Of a DNA stretch of 64,000 nt, positions 1 through 8,865 are shown piece by piece. Location of the stretch: assembly GCF_003952365.1 (NCBI RefSeq), contig NZ_CP034443.1, positions 2,473,001-2,537,000 of the forward strand, in the 5' to 3' direction. A program made the translations under genes and the position numbers. The notes under the pieces are model-generated. The model did no database searches. It saw only the letters and a program-made list of their open reading frames with translations, and was not told the DNA's origin. Position 1 is the first letter of the stretch, and each line of letters opens with the position of its first letter. Source of the stretch: Mesorhizobium sp. M9A.F.Ca.ET.002.03.1.2 (GTDB taxonomy: Bacteria > Pseudomonadota > Alphaproteobacteria > Rhizobiales > Rhizobiaceae).

Positions 1-1
1 A

Positions 2-322
2 TCATTTGCAGGACTTGCCGCAGCCGCACGTCTCACGCGCATTGGGGTTATCGAAAACAAAGCCGGATGTTTCGAGCCCAGTGACGAAGTCCACGGTCAT
101 GCCGGCGGCATGGGGTTGGGAGCCTCTATCCATGAACACCTTGAGCCCATCTCGCTCGATGATCGCATCGCCCTCACGTGAGACGCTCTCCAGGCCCATT
201 GAGTATTGGAAGCCGGCGCAGCCGCCGGCATGGACCATGATGCGAAATCCTTCCGCCGGCTCGCTGGCGCGGTAAAGAGCGGCCTTGATGGCGGCAACAG
301 CGTTGTCGGTGAGCGTAATCAT
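2..322 (-). CDS. iscN: HesB/IscA-family iron-sulfur assembly protein (IscN-like)
   Basis: This 106-residue protein belongs to the A-type Fe-S carriers that hold or pass on clusters during maturation of enzymes such as nitrogenase. The family pattern is visible: a first cysteine in GGCAGFQYSMG near residue 35 and the C-terminal pair in ETCGCGKSCK. The start at 322 is preferred over the longer frame from 361 because an AGGAG ribosome site lies just upstream and family members begin at the MITLTD stretch. A sigma-54 promoter lies 43 bp upstream. In rhizobia such a gene usually heads iscN-nifU-nifS; those genes would lie beyond the left edge, which is inference. Confidence 0.88.
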   Translation of the reverse strand: MITLTDNAVAAIKAALYRASEPAEGFRIMVHAGGCAGFQYSMGLESVSREGDAIIERDGLKVFMDRGSQPHAAGMTVDFVTGLETSGFVFDNPNARETCGCGKSCK

Positions 323-364
323 GGCTCGATTTCTCCTCGGTCCGACGTTTTCGCGGATCATCTC

Positions 365-379
365 GCATGGACCGTGCCA
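365..379 (-). promoter_or_regulatory. sigma-54 -24/-12 promoter of the iscN-like gene
   Basis: On the minus strand the sequence reads TGGCACG-GTCC-ATGC, with GG and GC ten bases apart, against the consensus TGGCACG-N4-TTGC. It sits 43 bp before the iscN-like start. Confidence 0.75.
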
Positions 380-473
380 AAGGGAAGACGTGTCAAAAAC
401 CGTAGGACATCCCGACGTCTCTTATGCTCGATTGCTGGGGAGACGTCCGACAACCGACACTTACTGTCGGGTT

Positions 474-489
474 TGTCGCGTCCGCGTCA
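474..489. promoter_or_regulatory. NifA-type upstream activator site, shared by two divergent promoters
   Basis: TGT-N10-TCA, one base away from the NifA consensus TGT-N10-ACA. It lies about 95 bp from the leftward -24/-12 site and 86 bp from the rightward one. A perfect inverted repeat CCGACA-N5-TGTCGG lies next to it at 454-470. Part of the sequence resembles the nifH upstream site near 21827-21852. Confidence 0.5.
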
Positions 490-574
490 CAGGAAGGGCG
501 CCTGAGTTCGCGATGCACTCACGCGTAAAGCAATGAACAGAGCCAAAGATGTTCAGAGCTTGCCGCGGAGCAAC

Positions 575-589
575 TGGCACGATTTTTGT
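575..589 (+). promoter_or_regulatory. sigma-54 -24/-12 promoter upstream of small ORF and hmuS
   Basis: TGGCACG-ATTT-TTGT: a perfect -24 element, with T instead of C at the -12 GC. The first ATG with a good ribosome site follows at 671. Confidence 0.6.
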
Positions 590-670
590 GAAGCCTTCGT
601 TGCGGCGGCAAAATTGCCGGCCGATTCACCTTTGGGTTGCCCTCGCAATCGAAGAACGAAGGAAAGCAAT

Positions 671-904
671 ATGATCCATCAGACCCGCCTTGAGTGGGAA
701 AGCAGCACCGCCGGTGGTACCCGAATGCTCGATCGGCCGATTGGCGCCGACCACCCAACAATCGCTCTCTACCGGCGATTGGCCGCTGACCGCCCGGAGA
801 CAGGATTCGACTGGCATGTGCCTGACGATCGATCGCGTCCGCCGTGCACACCCCTGAGGCCCGTTTTTCGATCGATCGTCAAAAGAAGAACGGGGCGGGG
901 GTAA
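671..904 (+). CDS. Small protein of unknown function, upstream of hmuS
   Basis: A 77-residue reading frame that I do not recognise. It is arginine-rich at the C-terminus with no obvious membrane segment. Support comes from context: the leader just before the ATG (654-670) nearly matches the nifH leader (gaacgaagga...aaagc), it lies behind a sigma-54 promoter, and its stop is only 4 bp before the hmuS start, which fits translational coupling. It is not HemP, which commonly accompanies haem-uptake genes. It could still be only a leader with a chance frame. Confidence 0.45.
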   Translation: MIHQTRLEWESSTAGGTRMLDRPIGADHPTIALYRRLAADRPETGFDWHVPDDRSRPPCTPLRPVFRSIVKRRTGRG

Positions 905-908
905 AAAC

Positions 909-2045
909 ATGGATCAGCGCAAGAAGCGGTCGCCCAACGAAATCCGGCGTGCGTGGGAAGTCTGTCCGAACATTCCCGCGCGTGATTTCGCCGCCCAATT
1001 GGCCATTTCGGAAGCGGAACTGGTCGCGGCCCATTGCGGTTTCGGCGCGGCACGCATCGACCCGCGCGTCAATCACCTTCTGACGGGCCTCGAATTCGTG
1101 GGCGAAGTGACGGCGCTGACCCGCAATCAAGGTGCCGTGCACGAAAAGATTGGCGTCTTCAACAGAGTGATAACCGGCAACAATCACGCCATGGTCCTTG
1201 GTGACGAATTCGACCTTCGCGTCTTCCCGCAGGCTTGGAGGTATGGTTTCGCTGTTGAAAGGCGCCATCGCGGCGGAATCCAGCGCAGTTTGCAATTCTT
1301 CGACGCCACCGGCGCAGCAGTGCATAAGGTGCATCTCAGGCCGGTCTCCAACCTTCATGCCTATCGAAAGCTGGTGGCCGAGCTCGTATCCGCCAACCAG
1401 GAGCCGACCATGTCGCTTAAGGCGAGAGTAGCCGACCTGGGCGCGAGGACTGCGGACTGGGCCGGCACGGTGGACGACCTACGCGAGCACTGGAGCCGGC
1501 TGACTGACGTCAACCTTCTAAAGACGCTCAAGCTCAGCCGCTGCCAGGCTTTGCGCATGGTCGGCCAGGATTACGCTTGGCTGCTCGACAATGCCGCAGT
1601 TGGCGCCGTGCTCCAGCGTGCGGCCGAAGACGAATTGCCGATCATGTGCTTCGTCGGCAACCGAGGTTCTATCCAGACCCATTCCGGCTTAATCAAGTCG
1701 GTCAAGCAGATCGGGCCGTGCATCTATGTGCTGGACGAAACGTTCCGGCTGCATCTCAGGACCCACCAAATCCGTGAGGTTTGGGCCGTGCGCAAGCCGA
1801 CCAATGACAGTCACGTCACCTCGCTCGAAGCATATGGGTCCGACGGCAAGATTATCATCCAGTTGTTCGGTGCGCGCAAGGAAGGCGAACGCGAGCGCGA
1901 CGACTGGCGGGTTCTGGCGGAAAACCTGCCTCGTTTCCCCGACAGCTACATGAGAAAAGACCGATCGTCGTCGGTGGGACGCCGGCGCCCATCTGCCTCC
2001 GCAGCCAGTAGCCGGGCATTGAAGCCGAGATCGGGGACACGATGA
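909..2045 (+). CDS. hmuS: Haem-degrading factor, HmuS/HemS/ChuS family
   Basis: Cytoplasmic haem-binding/degrading protein, 378 residues, with the two-repeat HemS architecture. The N-terminus carries the family opening (PNEIRRAWE, RDFAAQLAISEAELVAAHCG). The probable haem-ligand histidine is in AVHKVHLR near residue 140. The second repeat starts near ALRMVGQDYAWLLDN and ends at DDWRVLAENLPRFPD, where homologues usually stop. The last 28 residues or so are serine/arginine-rich and look like out-of-frame read-through, so a 3' frameshift is possible. No haem transporter genes (hmuTUV) follow. The sigma-54 site upstream suggests symbiotic expression. Confidence 0.85.
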   Translation: MDQRKKRSPNEIRRAWEVCPNIPARDFAAQLAISEAELVAAHCGFGAARIDPRVNHLLTGLEFVGEVTALTRNQGAVHEKIGVFNRVITGNNHAMVLGDEFDLRVFPQAWRYGFAVERRHRGGIQRSLQFFDATGAAVHKVHLRPVSNLHAYRKLVAELVSANQEPTMSLKARVADLGARTADWAGTVDDLREHWSRLTDVNLLKTLKLSRCQALRMVGQDYAWLLDNAAVGAVLQRAAEDELPIMCFVGNRGSIQTHSGLIKSVKQIGPCIYVLDETFRLHLRTHQIREVWAVRKPTNDSHVTSLEAYGSDGKIIIQLFGARKEGERERDDWRVLAENLPRFPDSYMRKDRSSSVGRRRPSASAASSRALKPRSGTR

Positions 2046-2204
2046 CGCAATAAGCGCGCTGTATTATCGCAACGCGATGAGCAGGAAGCAATTTGGCGCT
2101 GCCCCATCGACCGCATGGTTACGACGAAGCCGCGGCCTTTGGGCCGAGCTCAGAGGTGACAATAGCGTGAACGCCGCCGACCGTCGTCACTCCCCACCAG
2201 GCGG

Positions 2205-3437
2205 TCAGGTTTTGCGGTTCGGGCCGAGCAAAAATACTGTCAAGACAGCGAGGAACGTAGCAACCGCGCTGTAGACAAAGACACTGGCAATACCCGTGTG
2301 ATCCACCAATAGGCCACCGAAAGCTGTGCCGGCTGCGATGGGCACTTGGAAGGCTATGACCATCAGTACACCAGCGCTCTCGGCCTGTTCCGGAGCGACG
2401 CGCAGCACCATCCAGGTCTGCAATCCGACCGGGACTGCGCCAAAAGCAAAGCCCCATACGGTAACTGCAATTGCCGAGATCAAGGCCGATGCTCCCATCG
2501 TCAGGAGCGAGACAGCGGCTACGGCAATGAGCAGGGGCGGCAGGGCCGCGACCGCCTTGAGACTGTGTTTGGTGAGGAATGCGCCGGCTAAATTGCCGAA
2601 GACGCCGGCCGTGCCAAAAGCAAGGAACACGAGCGGGATCGACTTCTTGTCGAGCGCAGGAACGCTCTCAAGAAAGGCGCGGATGTAGGCGAAGCTGGCA
2701 AAATGGCCGGAAGCGACCAATAGCACGACTAGCACCGCAACCTTCATCGCCGGATTCTTCGCGACATCCAGCGGACTGCGGAATCTGCGCACTTCGATCG
2801 GAGGCAGTGGCGGAATGGTTACGAGTTGCACGAGCAGCGCAACGGCACTCACGATTGCGGCGACCTTGAACGAGGCTCGCCATCCCCAAATGTCACCGAC
2901 ATAAGCGCCGATTGGAGCCGCGCAGACGGAGGCGACAGAAACGCCGGTGAGGATGATCGACATGGCGCGCGGCATGAGGTGACTTGGAACCAGCCGCATC
3001 GCCAACGCTGCCGAAATTGACCAAAAACCACCAAGCGATATGCCAAGGACGACGCGTGCCGCCAGCAAAACCGGCAGCGACCCCGCAACCTCCGCCAGAA
3101 CGTTCGACAGGATCAGCAGCAGCGTCATCGCCCAGATGACGACCCTGCGGTCCAGACGCTTTGTCACGATGGCGATTATCGGTGCCGAGATCGCCGCGAC
3201 GATTGCGGTCGCTGTTAGCGCCTGTCCAGCCGTGCCCGTGGTGATACGGAGATCATGCGCGAGCGGTGTCAGAACGCTGGCGGGCAGAAACTCTGCCGTC
3301 ACAAGCCCGAAGGTGCCGAAGGAAAGCGAAATGATGGCACCCCATGCAGGGCCAGAACGTTGATAGGGACTTTCTGGGTCAAGCCGATCTCGGTCGAACA
3401 AAGCCGCGTCCACTAAATCTGTCGCCGATTCGGTCAT
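2205..3437 (-). CDS. MFS transporter, drug:H+ antiporter-like (AraJ/DHA1 type)
   Basis: A 410-residue integral membrane protein with about twelve hydrophobic segments. The first begins at AWGAIISLSFGTFGLVTAEFLP, typical of DHA1-type sugar or drug efflux permeases. The loop after helix 2 contains TKRLDRR, a version of MFS motif A. A GGAG ribosome site lies 9 bases before the ATG at 3437. It stands alone, convergent with hmuS, and its substrate cannot be read from the sequence. No sigma-54 site was seen, so it may not be part of the nif regulon. Confidence 0.85.
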   Translation of the reverse strand: MTESATDLVDAALFDRDRLDPESPYQRSGPAWGAIISLSFGTFGLVTAEFLPASVLTPLAHDLRITTGTAGQALTATAIVAAISAPIIAIVTKRLDRRVVIWAMTLLLILSNVLAEVAGSLPVLLAARVVLGISLGGFWSISAALAMRLVPSHLMPRAMSIILTGVSVASVCAAPIGAYVGDIWGWRASFKVAAIVSAVALLVQLVTIPPLPPIEVRRFRSPLDVAKNPAMKVAVLVVLLVASGHFASFAYIRAFLESVPALDKKSIPLVFLAFGTAGVFGNLAGAFLTKHSLKAVAALPPLLIAVAAVSLLTMGASALISAIAVTVWGFAFGAVPVGLQTWMVLRVAPEQAESAGVLMVIAFQVPIAAGTAFGGLLVDHTGIASVFVYSAVATFLAVLTVFLLGPNRKT

Positions 3438-4708
3438 GAATGAGTTCTCCGGCTAGGAGCTGTTGCAGCAGGGGTGGCTACATCGCCGGGGATCAAAGCC
3501 GCGAGACCTTCCGGCGGCGGCCAGTCGGCATCAGTCGAGGCCTCGGCGCCCGACGCATCCGAGGCCTCATCGGAGGGCCGACGGACCCAACCGTCGACAA
3601 TGCGGGAGAGTTCTCGGCGCGGTCGCATCGATCGCATTCGTCGAAGTGCGGCCTGTTCACTGCGAACCAAGCAAGCCGAACGCGGTGTCCTCGATCGAGG
3701 CCTTGATTGGGGGATGATCGACGATCTCTATATTGCTTTGAAGCAGGAAGTTCCGTCGCCATATGTGGTTATCCTGGCAGCCAGAATTGAGCGGTTGTCG
3801 CAAGCACCAAGGCGGTCGCAATGAGTGCAACGAGGCGGAAGTCTGATCGATGGCTGCGGTTCGATGGCCGCGCGATCGACAAAATTGAGGTGATGAGTTA
3901 TCCCTTTTGAAGCCGTTGCTCCCAATTTTGGGATAAGGTGATTGCAGGCGGTCCCAGCAACGTCGGGCGGCCTTTTTGGTGATCGAATTCATGGGACGAC
4001 ACTCTCGGTCCGTGACGCATCTGCGAATGACTGCGCAAGTTCCGTGCCATCAACGACAAATCTGGCTCTGCTGAGCGGGTGGTGGAGGCACGAGCGTGGG
4101 CTATCCCAAGAGCTTGCCGCAAGGTTGTTCGAAGTTGAGGTGCCGGATAGACCGCAAATATGTCGGGCGGCCTGGGGTTGGCCAACACGAAGATGCGCAA
4201 GTTCAAAAGGACGAGCTGAACCCTTGCCGATATCCGTCCGAGGCTGATCTGGAGAAGGTCAAGAACTGCGTCTTGAAGGCTTCCGCCGCACCGGCAAATG
4301 CGAAGCCAAGGTGCTGGGCAAGATGGACAGGGCCATCCAACCCGTCGACTGGACGCTCATGGCGTCGGTGTGGCTCTGTAGCTGGCGAGAAAAACGCCCT
4401 GCTGAAAGACAAAAGCTCGTGTGGCCGGCTCTGAAGGACGGCCAATGAGGCAGGCGAGGAGAGGCTATAGTCCATTCGTGTAGACTGATCTTGTCCCACG
4501 GAGGCGGCTAACCACCCCGCCAGACATCATCGAGGGGAGCGCCACTAGGCTCACCCCAAGTGTTGGTCATTTCCACCTGGGTGACCTCGGCCAAGTCACC
4601 AAGCCGCTTAGCGCAAGCTTTCGAACTGGATGCTCCCCGGGCACATGATCGGCTAGCGATCCCACCAGTTGAGTTGCTCCAAGTCGGTGTCTAGCTTTCT
4701 ACATTCTG
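3438..4708. other. About 1.27 kb without a supportable gene
   Basis: Several short frames exist on both strands (for example 3474-3824 and 4096-4434, plus strand). None shows a recognisable family, a convincing ribosome site or an operon partner. It is probably decayed island DNA. Confidence 0.5.
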
Positions 4709-4724
4709 TGTCCGACGCTGGACA
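4709..4724. promoter_or_regulatory. NifA upstream activator site of the P450 operon
   Basis: TGTCCGACGCTGGACA is a perfect TGT-N10-ACA match, centred about 100 bp before the -24/-12 element. Confidence 0.75.
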
Positions 4725-4807
4725 AGAATGTTGCAATCCCGACCAGCAAGTCAGCGCAGGCGCCACCTGCTGCCCAGCAAACAGCAAGGATTATCGAAAG
4801 ACGAATT

Positions 4808-4823
4808 CGGCACGGAGCTTGCA
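4808..4823 (+). promoter_or_regulatory. sigma-54 promoter of the P450-nifQ operon
   Basis: CGGCACG-GAGC-TTGCA differs from the consensus only at the first base. The predicted transcript start (about 4833-4836) almost coincides with the first ATG of the P450 gene. Confidence 0.8.
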
Positions 4824-4834
4824 CCAACGATTGC

Positions 4835-6100
4835 ATGCAAATGCCGACAGCATCTCATGAACGGTCTCTCGATTCTGGCGCGGTTAAATCGCGGCCGGTT
4901 CCAGATCATGTCCCGCCCGAAATGGTGAGGGACTTCAACCTGTTTACGTCGCCCGGCATGTTGCCGACCGCTAACGGGGATCCGCATGCAGCGGTTGCTT
5001 GCATTCATGCCGGGCCTCCGATCTTTTATTCAACCAGCAACACGCGCGACGGTCGGGGTACCTGGGTCATCACTCGCGCGAGCGACCAGCGCCGGGTGCT
5101 GCAGGACACCGAAACGTTTTCCAGCCATCGCAGCATCTTCGCCTCTGTGCTCGGCGAGAGCTGGCCGATGATCCCGCTTGAGCTCGATCCGCCATTCCAC
5201 GGTGTTTTTCGCTCACTGCTCAATCCGCTGCTTTCGCCAAAGCGGGTAATGGCATTGGAGCCGGCTGTCCGGGAACGAGCGATCAAGCTGATCGACAGGA
5301 TCGCCGCATCAGGCACGAGCTGCGACATCATGAAGGATTTTGCAGTTCCGTTCGCGGTCAATATCTTCCTTCGCTTTATTGGGCTTTCGGACGACGGACT
5401 AGAAACATTTGTCGGCTGGGCTAGAGATCTGCTCCACGGCGATAAGGAGCAACGACCACCCGCAGCCCGGACGATCGTGGCCTTCATCGACGAACTTGCC
5501 ACCGAGCGCCGCAAGGAGCCGGTCGATGATTTCATGACCTTCATCGTGAAGGCAAAGGTCGAGGGCCGTCTGCTCAGTGACGAAGAAGTCCGTGGCATCG
5601 GCGTGCTTGTGTTTGTCGCGGGGCTCGACACGGTCTCAGCAGCCATATGCTTCGACTTGGCCCATCTCGCGCGCAACCCCAAAGATCAGGAATTGCTACG
5701 AAGCGAACCGGACCGGACTGCCGTCGCTGCGGAAGAATTGCTGCGCGCCTATTCGACCATTCAGATGATCCGAGTGGCAACGAAGGATGTCGACTTCAAA
5801 GGCGCGCCGATCCGCAAGGGAGACTATGTTTCCTGTGCCACGATGATTGCCAATCGTGACCCGGCGGAATTCGAATGCCCGAATGAGATCGATCTGGCGC
5901 GCGAGGACAACCGGCACGCTGCCTTTGGCTATGGTCCCCATCGTTGTCTTGGCTCACACCTTGCCCGGCGGGAGATTGTCATTGGCCTGGAGGAGTGGCT
6001 GGCGCGCATCCCAGCCTTTCGGATCAAGACAGGGACTGAACCTATCACCTTCGGCGGCCATGTGTTCGGGATCGAGAATCTGATCCTGGACTGGTCCTGA
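4835..6100 (+). CDS. Cytochrome P450 (CYP127-like)
   Basis: Soluble bacterial P450 of 421 residues. The I-helix motif is VAGLDTVSA, the ExxR motif is in EELLRA, and the haem-thiolate loop is [17 protein letters not shown]. It takes electrons from a ferredoxin; the next gene encodes one. Layout and sequence recall the CYP127 locus of rhizobial symbiosis plasmids (the y4lA-y4lD region of NGR234), from memory only. No terpene synthase or GGPP synthase is nearby, so this is not the gibberellin operon. The start is uncertain: 4835 or 4841 would be almost leaderless from the sigma-54 promoter, and the next in-frame ATG (4922) would cut off the conserved N-terminus. Confidence 0.88.
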   Translation: MQMPTASHERSLDSGAVKSRPVPDHVPPEMVRDFNLFTSPGMLPTANGDPHAAVACIHAGPPIFYSTSNTRDGRGTWVITRASDQRRVLQDTETFSSHRSIFASVLGESWPMIPLELDPPFHGVFRSLLNPLLSPKRVMALEPAVRERAIKLIDRIAASGTSCDIMKDFAVPFAVNIFLRFIGLSDDGLETFVGWARDLLHGDKEQRPPAARTIVAFIDELATERRKEPVDDFMTFIVKAKVEGRLLSDEEVRGIGVLVFVAGLDTVSAAICFDLAHLARNPKDQELLRSEPDRTAVAAEELLRAYSTIQMIRVATKDVDFKGAPIRKGDYVSCATMIANRDPAEFECPNEIDLAREDNRHAAFGYGPHRCLGSHLARREIVIGLEEWLARIPAFRIKTGTEPITFGGHVFGIENLILDWS

Positions 6101-6129
6101 AGTTTCAGCCAACGACATTGGAGTTCGCT

Positions 6130-6978
6130 ATGCGTGTCGTCGTACATAAAGCCAGATGCCAGGGTCATGCGCGCTGCTGGGCGCGGGCGCCGAGAGTCTT
6201 CAAGCTTGATGACGCCGGCTACATCTTGCCCGGTGATATTGATGTTGCCGATGGGGAGCAACTGCTTGCCTCAAAAGGGGTACGAGCCTGCCCCGAACAA
6301 GCTCTGGAAGTTGACGAGCCCCCCGCTAACTCAGTTGTAGAGAGAGACACACGCAAAGTGCAGACTGGCATCGGGAAGGATAAAACAATCATACAATTCG
6401 CGACAGACCCTGTCGACCACGCGAAAATTACCGAACTGCGTGACCGAGAGGCGATCCGCAACTGCCTGTATCGGTACTGCCGCGGGATAGACCGCGCCGA
6501 TGAGGCGGCGCTGCGTAGCGCATACTGGCCCGAAGCGTATGACAGGCACGGTCCCTATTGCGGACCGGCAGAGGACTTCATCCAATTTGCTCTCGGTCTG
6601 CCGGGGCACCGTAATATCCATCAAATCACGAACAGCCTGATCGACTTCATCAGTTCAGCAGAGGCCGCGGTCGAGAGCTATTTCACCGCGCTGCAACGCG
6701 GACCGGATACAGACCAAGAAATACGTCAGACGCTGCTTTGCGGCCGTTACTGCGATCTGTTTCAGAAGAGGCAGGACGAGTGGCGAATTGCGGAACGGAC
6801 AGTCGTCTACGATTGGGTTGAGGAGCAAATCCCGCCAGCGATTCTTGAGGCAGATAGGTTCGGCCGGCGACAGCCGATTGGAGCACCACATCCAGACGAT
6901 CCCATCTACCAGTTGCTCAAGGGTCACATCCCCACCGACCAAGATGGCGTCGAGGGTCCCCAACTGGGAGCTGCATAA
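6130..6978 (+). CDS. Ferredoxin fused to a SnoaL/NTF2-like domain
   Basis: The first 65 residues or so form a small P450-type ferredoxin: CQGHARC (C-x5-C) and a third cysteine in ACPEQAL, the [3Fe-4S] arrangement. A linker leads to about 170 residues resembling the SnoaL-like, ring-hydroxylating dioxygenase beta-type fold ([20 protein letters not shown]...LRSAYWPEA...[12 protein letters not shown]). The ferredoxin presumably feeds the P450 30 bp upstream. The second domain may be catalytic or a substrate holder. ATG 6130 follows GGAG, while the frame opens at TTG 6118. I do not know this fusion as a described protein type. Confidence 0.8.
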   Translation: MRVVVHKARCQGHARCWARAPRVFKLDDAGYILPGDIDVADGEQLLASKGVRACPEQALEVDEPPANSVVERDTRKVQTGIGKDKTIIQFATDPVDHAKITELRDREAIRNCLYRYCRGIDRADEAALRSAYWPEAYDRHGPYCGPAEDFIQFALGLPGHRNIHQITNSLIDFISSAEAAVESYFTALQRGPDTDQEIRQTLLCGRYCDLFQKRQDEWRIAERTVVYDWVEEQIPPAILEADRFGRRQPIGAPHPDDPIYQLLKGHIPTDQDGVEGPQLGAA

Positions 6979-7126
6979 GTGGGTAGAAATGGAGGATGAG
7001 CGCCCTACGGGAACGACATCTGTGTGGGGCCGCAACTGGCGGTCACTGCAACGATTTGGCTCGGCCCTTCATTCCGCCCAAGGTTGATGGGCTGAGATCA
7101 CAAGCGGTCATCGTGGAGAAGCTCTC

Positions 7127-8728
7127 GTGAAACTGGCAGCACGCACCGTAATCATCACAGGCGCTGCGGGCGGGATCGGCCGTGCCCTGGTCGATATCCT
7201 TGCCGCGGACGGAGACACTGTAGTTGCGGTGGACCTTCCGGGCAGTGGTGTGGTTGAACTGGCTCGGGATCTCGGGTCGCCGCACGTCGGTCTGGAGTGC
7301 GATGTGTCGCGAGAGAAGGACATGCTCTCACTTTTCGGCCAGGTCGAAGCACGGTTCGCGCAAATCGATGTCCTCATCAACAATGCGGCGGTTGGACCCA
7401 CGATGGATAGGATCATCGACACCGCTGTCGATACCTTCCGACGCGGCGTGACAGTGAACCTTATTGGGCCATTCGTTATGGCCCGGGAAGCGGCGCGGCG
7501 CATGAAGCCGGGCGGTGCGATCGTCAATGTGGCTTCGATGGCGGGCGTGGTCGGCAATCCCAGGCGCAACGCCTACGCAGCCTCGAAAGCTGGCGTGATC
7601 TCGTTGACAAAGTCCCTTGCATGCGAGTGGGCTATGCGAGGAATCCGCGTCACGGCGGTGGCGCCGGGCTCCGTCCGCACCCCAATGGTCACAGAACTGG
7701 CACGCGCTGGCAAAATGGACCTCGCGGCGATACGCCGCCGCGTGCCGATGGGGCGCTTGGCTCGCCCCGACGAGATCGCCAGGGTCGTGCGTTTTCTGAG
7801 CAGCACGCAGGCGCGCTACATCACCGGCTCGGTGCTGGCAGTCGACGGAGGCTGGATGTCATTCAACCAGCCGGGGGATGCTCACCCGCCGGTGGATGGT
7901 GCGCTCCAAGCCGAGCTCTCCTGTCCGGCCGAATGCACAGATGCGCGAATCGTGCTCGTCACCGGTGGCGCAAAAAGCATTGGCGCGGCCGTCGCTCGCC
8001 GCTTTGCCGCGAACGGCGACACCGTCGTGATTGCTGATAAAGATGGCACTGCAGCGGCAGAGCTGGCTACATCGCTCCCCGGCAAGCATCTGGCGAAATC
8101 GCTGGACGTGGCCGTCGAGAGCGATGTGGTGTCGATGTTCGAAGAACTGAGGGGACGCTTCGGGTATATCGATGTTCTGGTCAATAGTGCTGATACCGCC
8201 GACAGGATTGTGCCTGCGATCGAGCAACTGTCGAAACAGCTCGAACACGTCCTGGATGTCAACCTTACCGGCGCCTTCACCTGCGCGCGCGAAGCGATCA
8301 AGGCTATGCGCCCGGGCGGCGTGATCCTCAATCTCGGGTCGATCGACAGCTTTCTGCCGTTCGCGCCGCGCCATGCCTACGGCGCCTCCAAGGCGGGGAT
8401 GGATATGCTGACCCGTTGCATGGCGGCCGAACTCGGGCCGGTCGGAATTCGGACAGCCACCGTCGCTCCTGGCCACATCCGCACGCCCGCACTTGCTCAG
8501 TTGGCCAAAGCCGGCCGCATCGACCTGGCAGCAATCGGACGACGCATCCCCATGGGCAGGATGGGACGGCCAGAAGACGTCGCAGATGCATCGTTCTTCC
8601 TTGCTTCGTCTGACGCCTCATACATCAACGGCTCGATCCTCTACGTGGACGGCGGCTGGACCTCGTTCGGTGATGCGGGAAACGCCAGCGAACTCTATGA
8701 CGAATGTTTTGCGGAGGCCGCAGGTTAA
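7127..8728 (+). CDS. Tandem short-chain dehydrogenase/reductase (two SDR domains)
   Basis: A 533-residue protein made of two SDR units. Unit 1 (about 1-245): ITGAAGGIG cofactor motif, NNAA, catalytic serine in NVASMAG, and YAASK. Unit 2 (about 260-515): VTGGAKSIG, NSAD, LGSIDS and YGASK. The unit 2 cofactor motif has S in place of the second glycine. Both end in the usual VDGGW tail. The two units resemble each other, suggesting internal duplication. It starts with GTG behind GGAGAAG, 148 bp after the ferredoxin fusion. It probably oxidises or reduces an alcohol/ketone in the same pathway as the P450; the substrate is unknown. Confidence 0.87.
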   Translation: MKLAARTVIITGAAGGIGRALVDILAADGDTVVAVDLPGSGVVELARDLGSPHVGLECDVSREKDMLSLFGQVEARFAQIDVLINNAAVGPTMDRIIDTAVDTFRRGVTVNLIGPFVMAREAARRMKPGGAIVNVASMAGVVGNPRRNAYAASKAGVISLTKSLACEWAMRGIRVTAVAPGSVRTPMVTELARAGKMDLAAIRRRVPMGRLARPDEIARVVRFLSSTQARYITGSVLAVDGGWMSFNQPGDAHPPVDGALQAELSCPAECTDARIVLVTGGAKSIGAAVARRFAANGDTVVIADKDGTAAAELATSLPGKHLAKSLDVAVESDVVSMFEELRGRFGYIDVLVNSADTADRIVPAIEQLSKQLEHVLDVNLTGAFTCAREAIKAMRPGGVILNLGSIDSFLPFAPRHAYGASKAGMDMLTRCMAAELGPVGIRTATVAPGHIRTPALAQLAKAGRIDLAAIGRRIPMGRMGRPEDVADASFFLASSDASYINGSILYVDGGWTSFGDAGNASELYDECFAEAAG

Positions 8729-8865
8729 TTGCCAGGCCTTCGCAGGCGACCGGCCGAGCATTATGAAGCCTCGGCTCCACGACGCACCCGAGGTGCTTGA
8801 GATCCAAGCATGTGCATGCCGAGCACATTCCCGGTCGGCTGACGTGTCTATAACGAGGAGAAATC

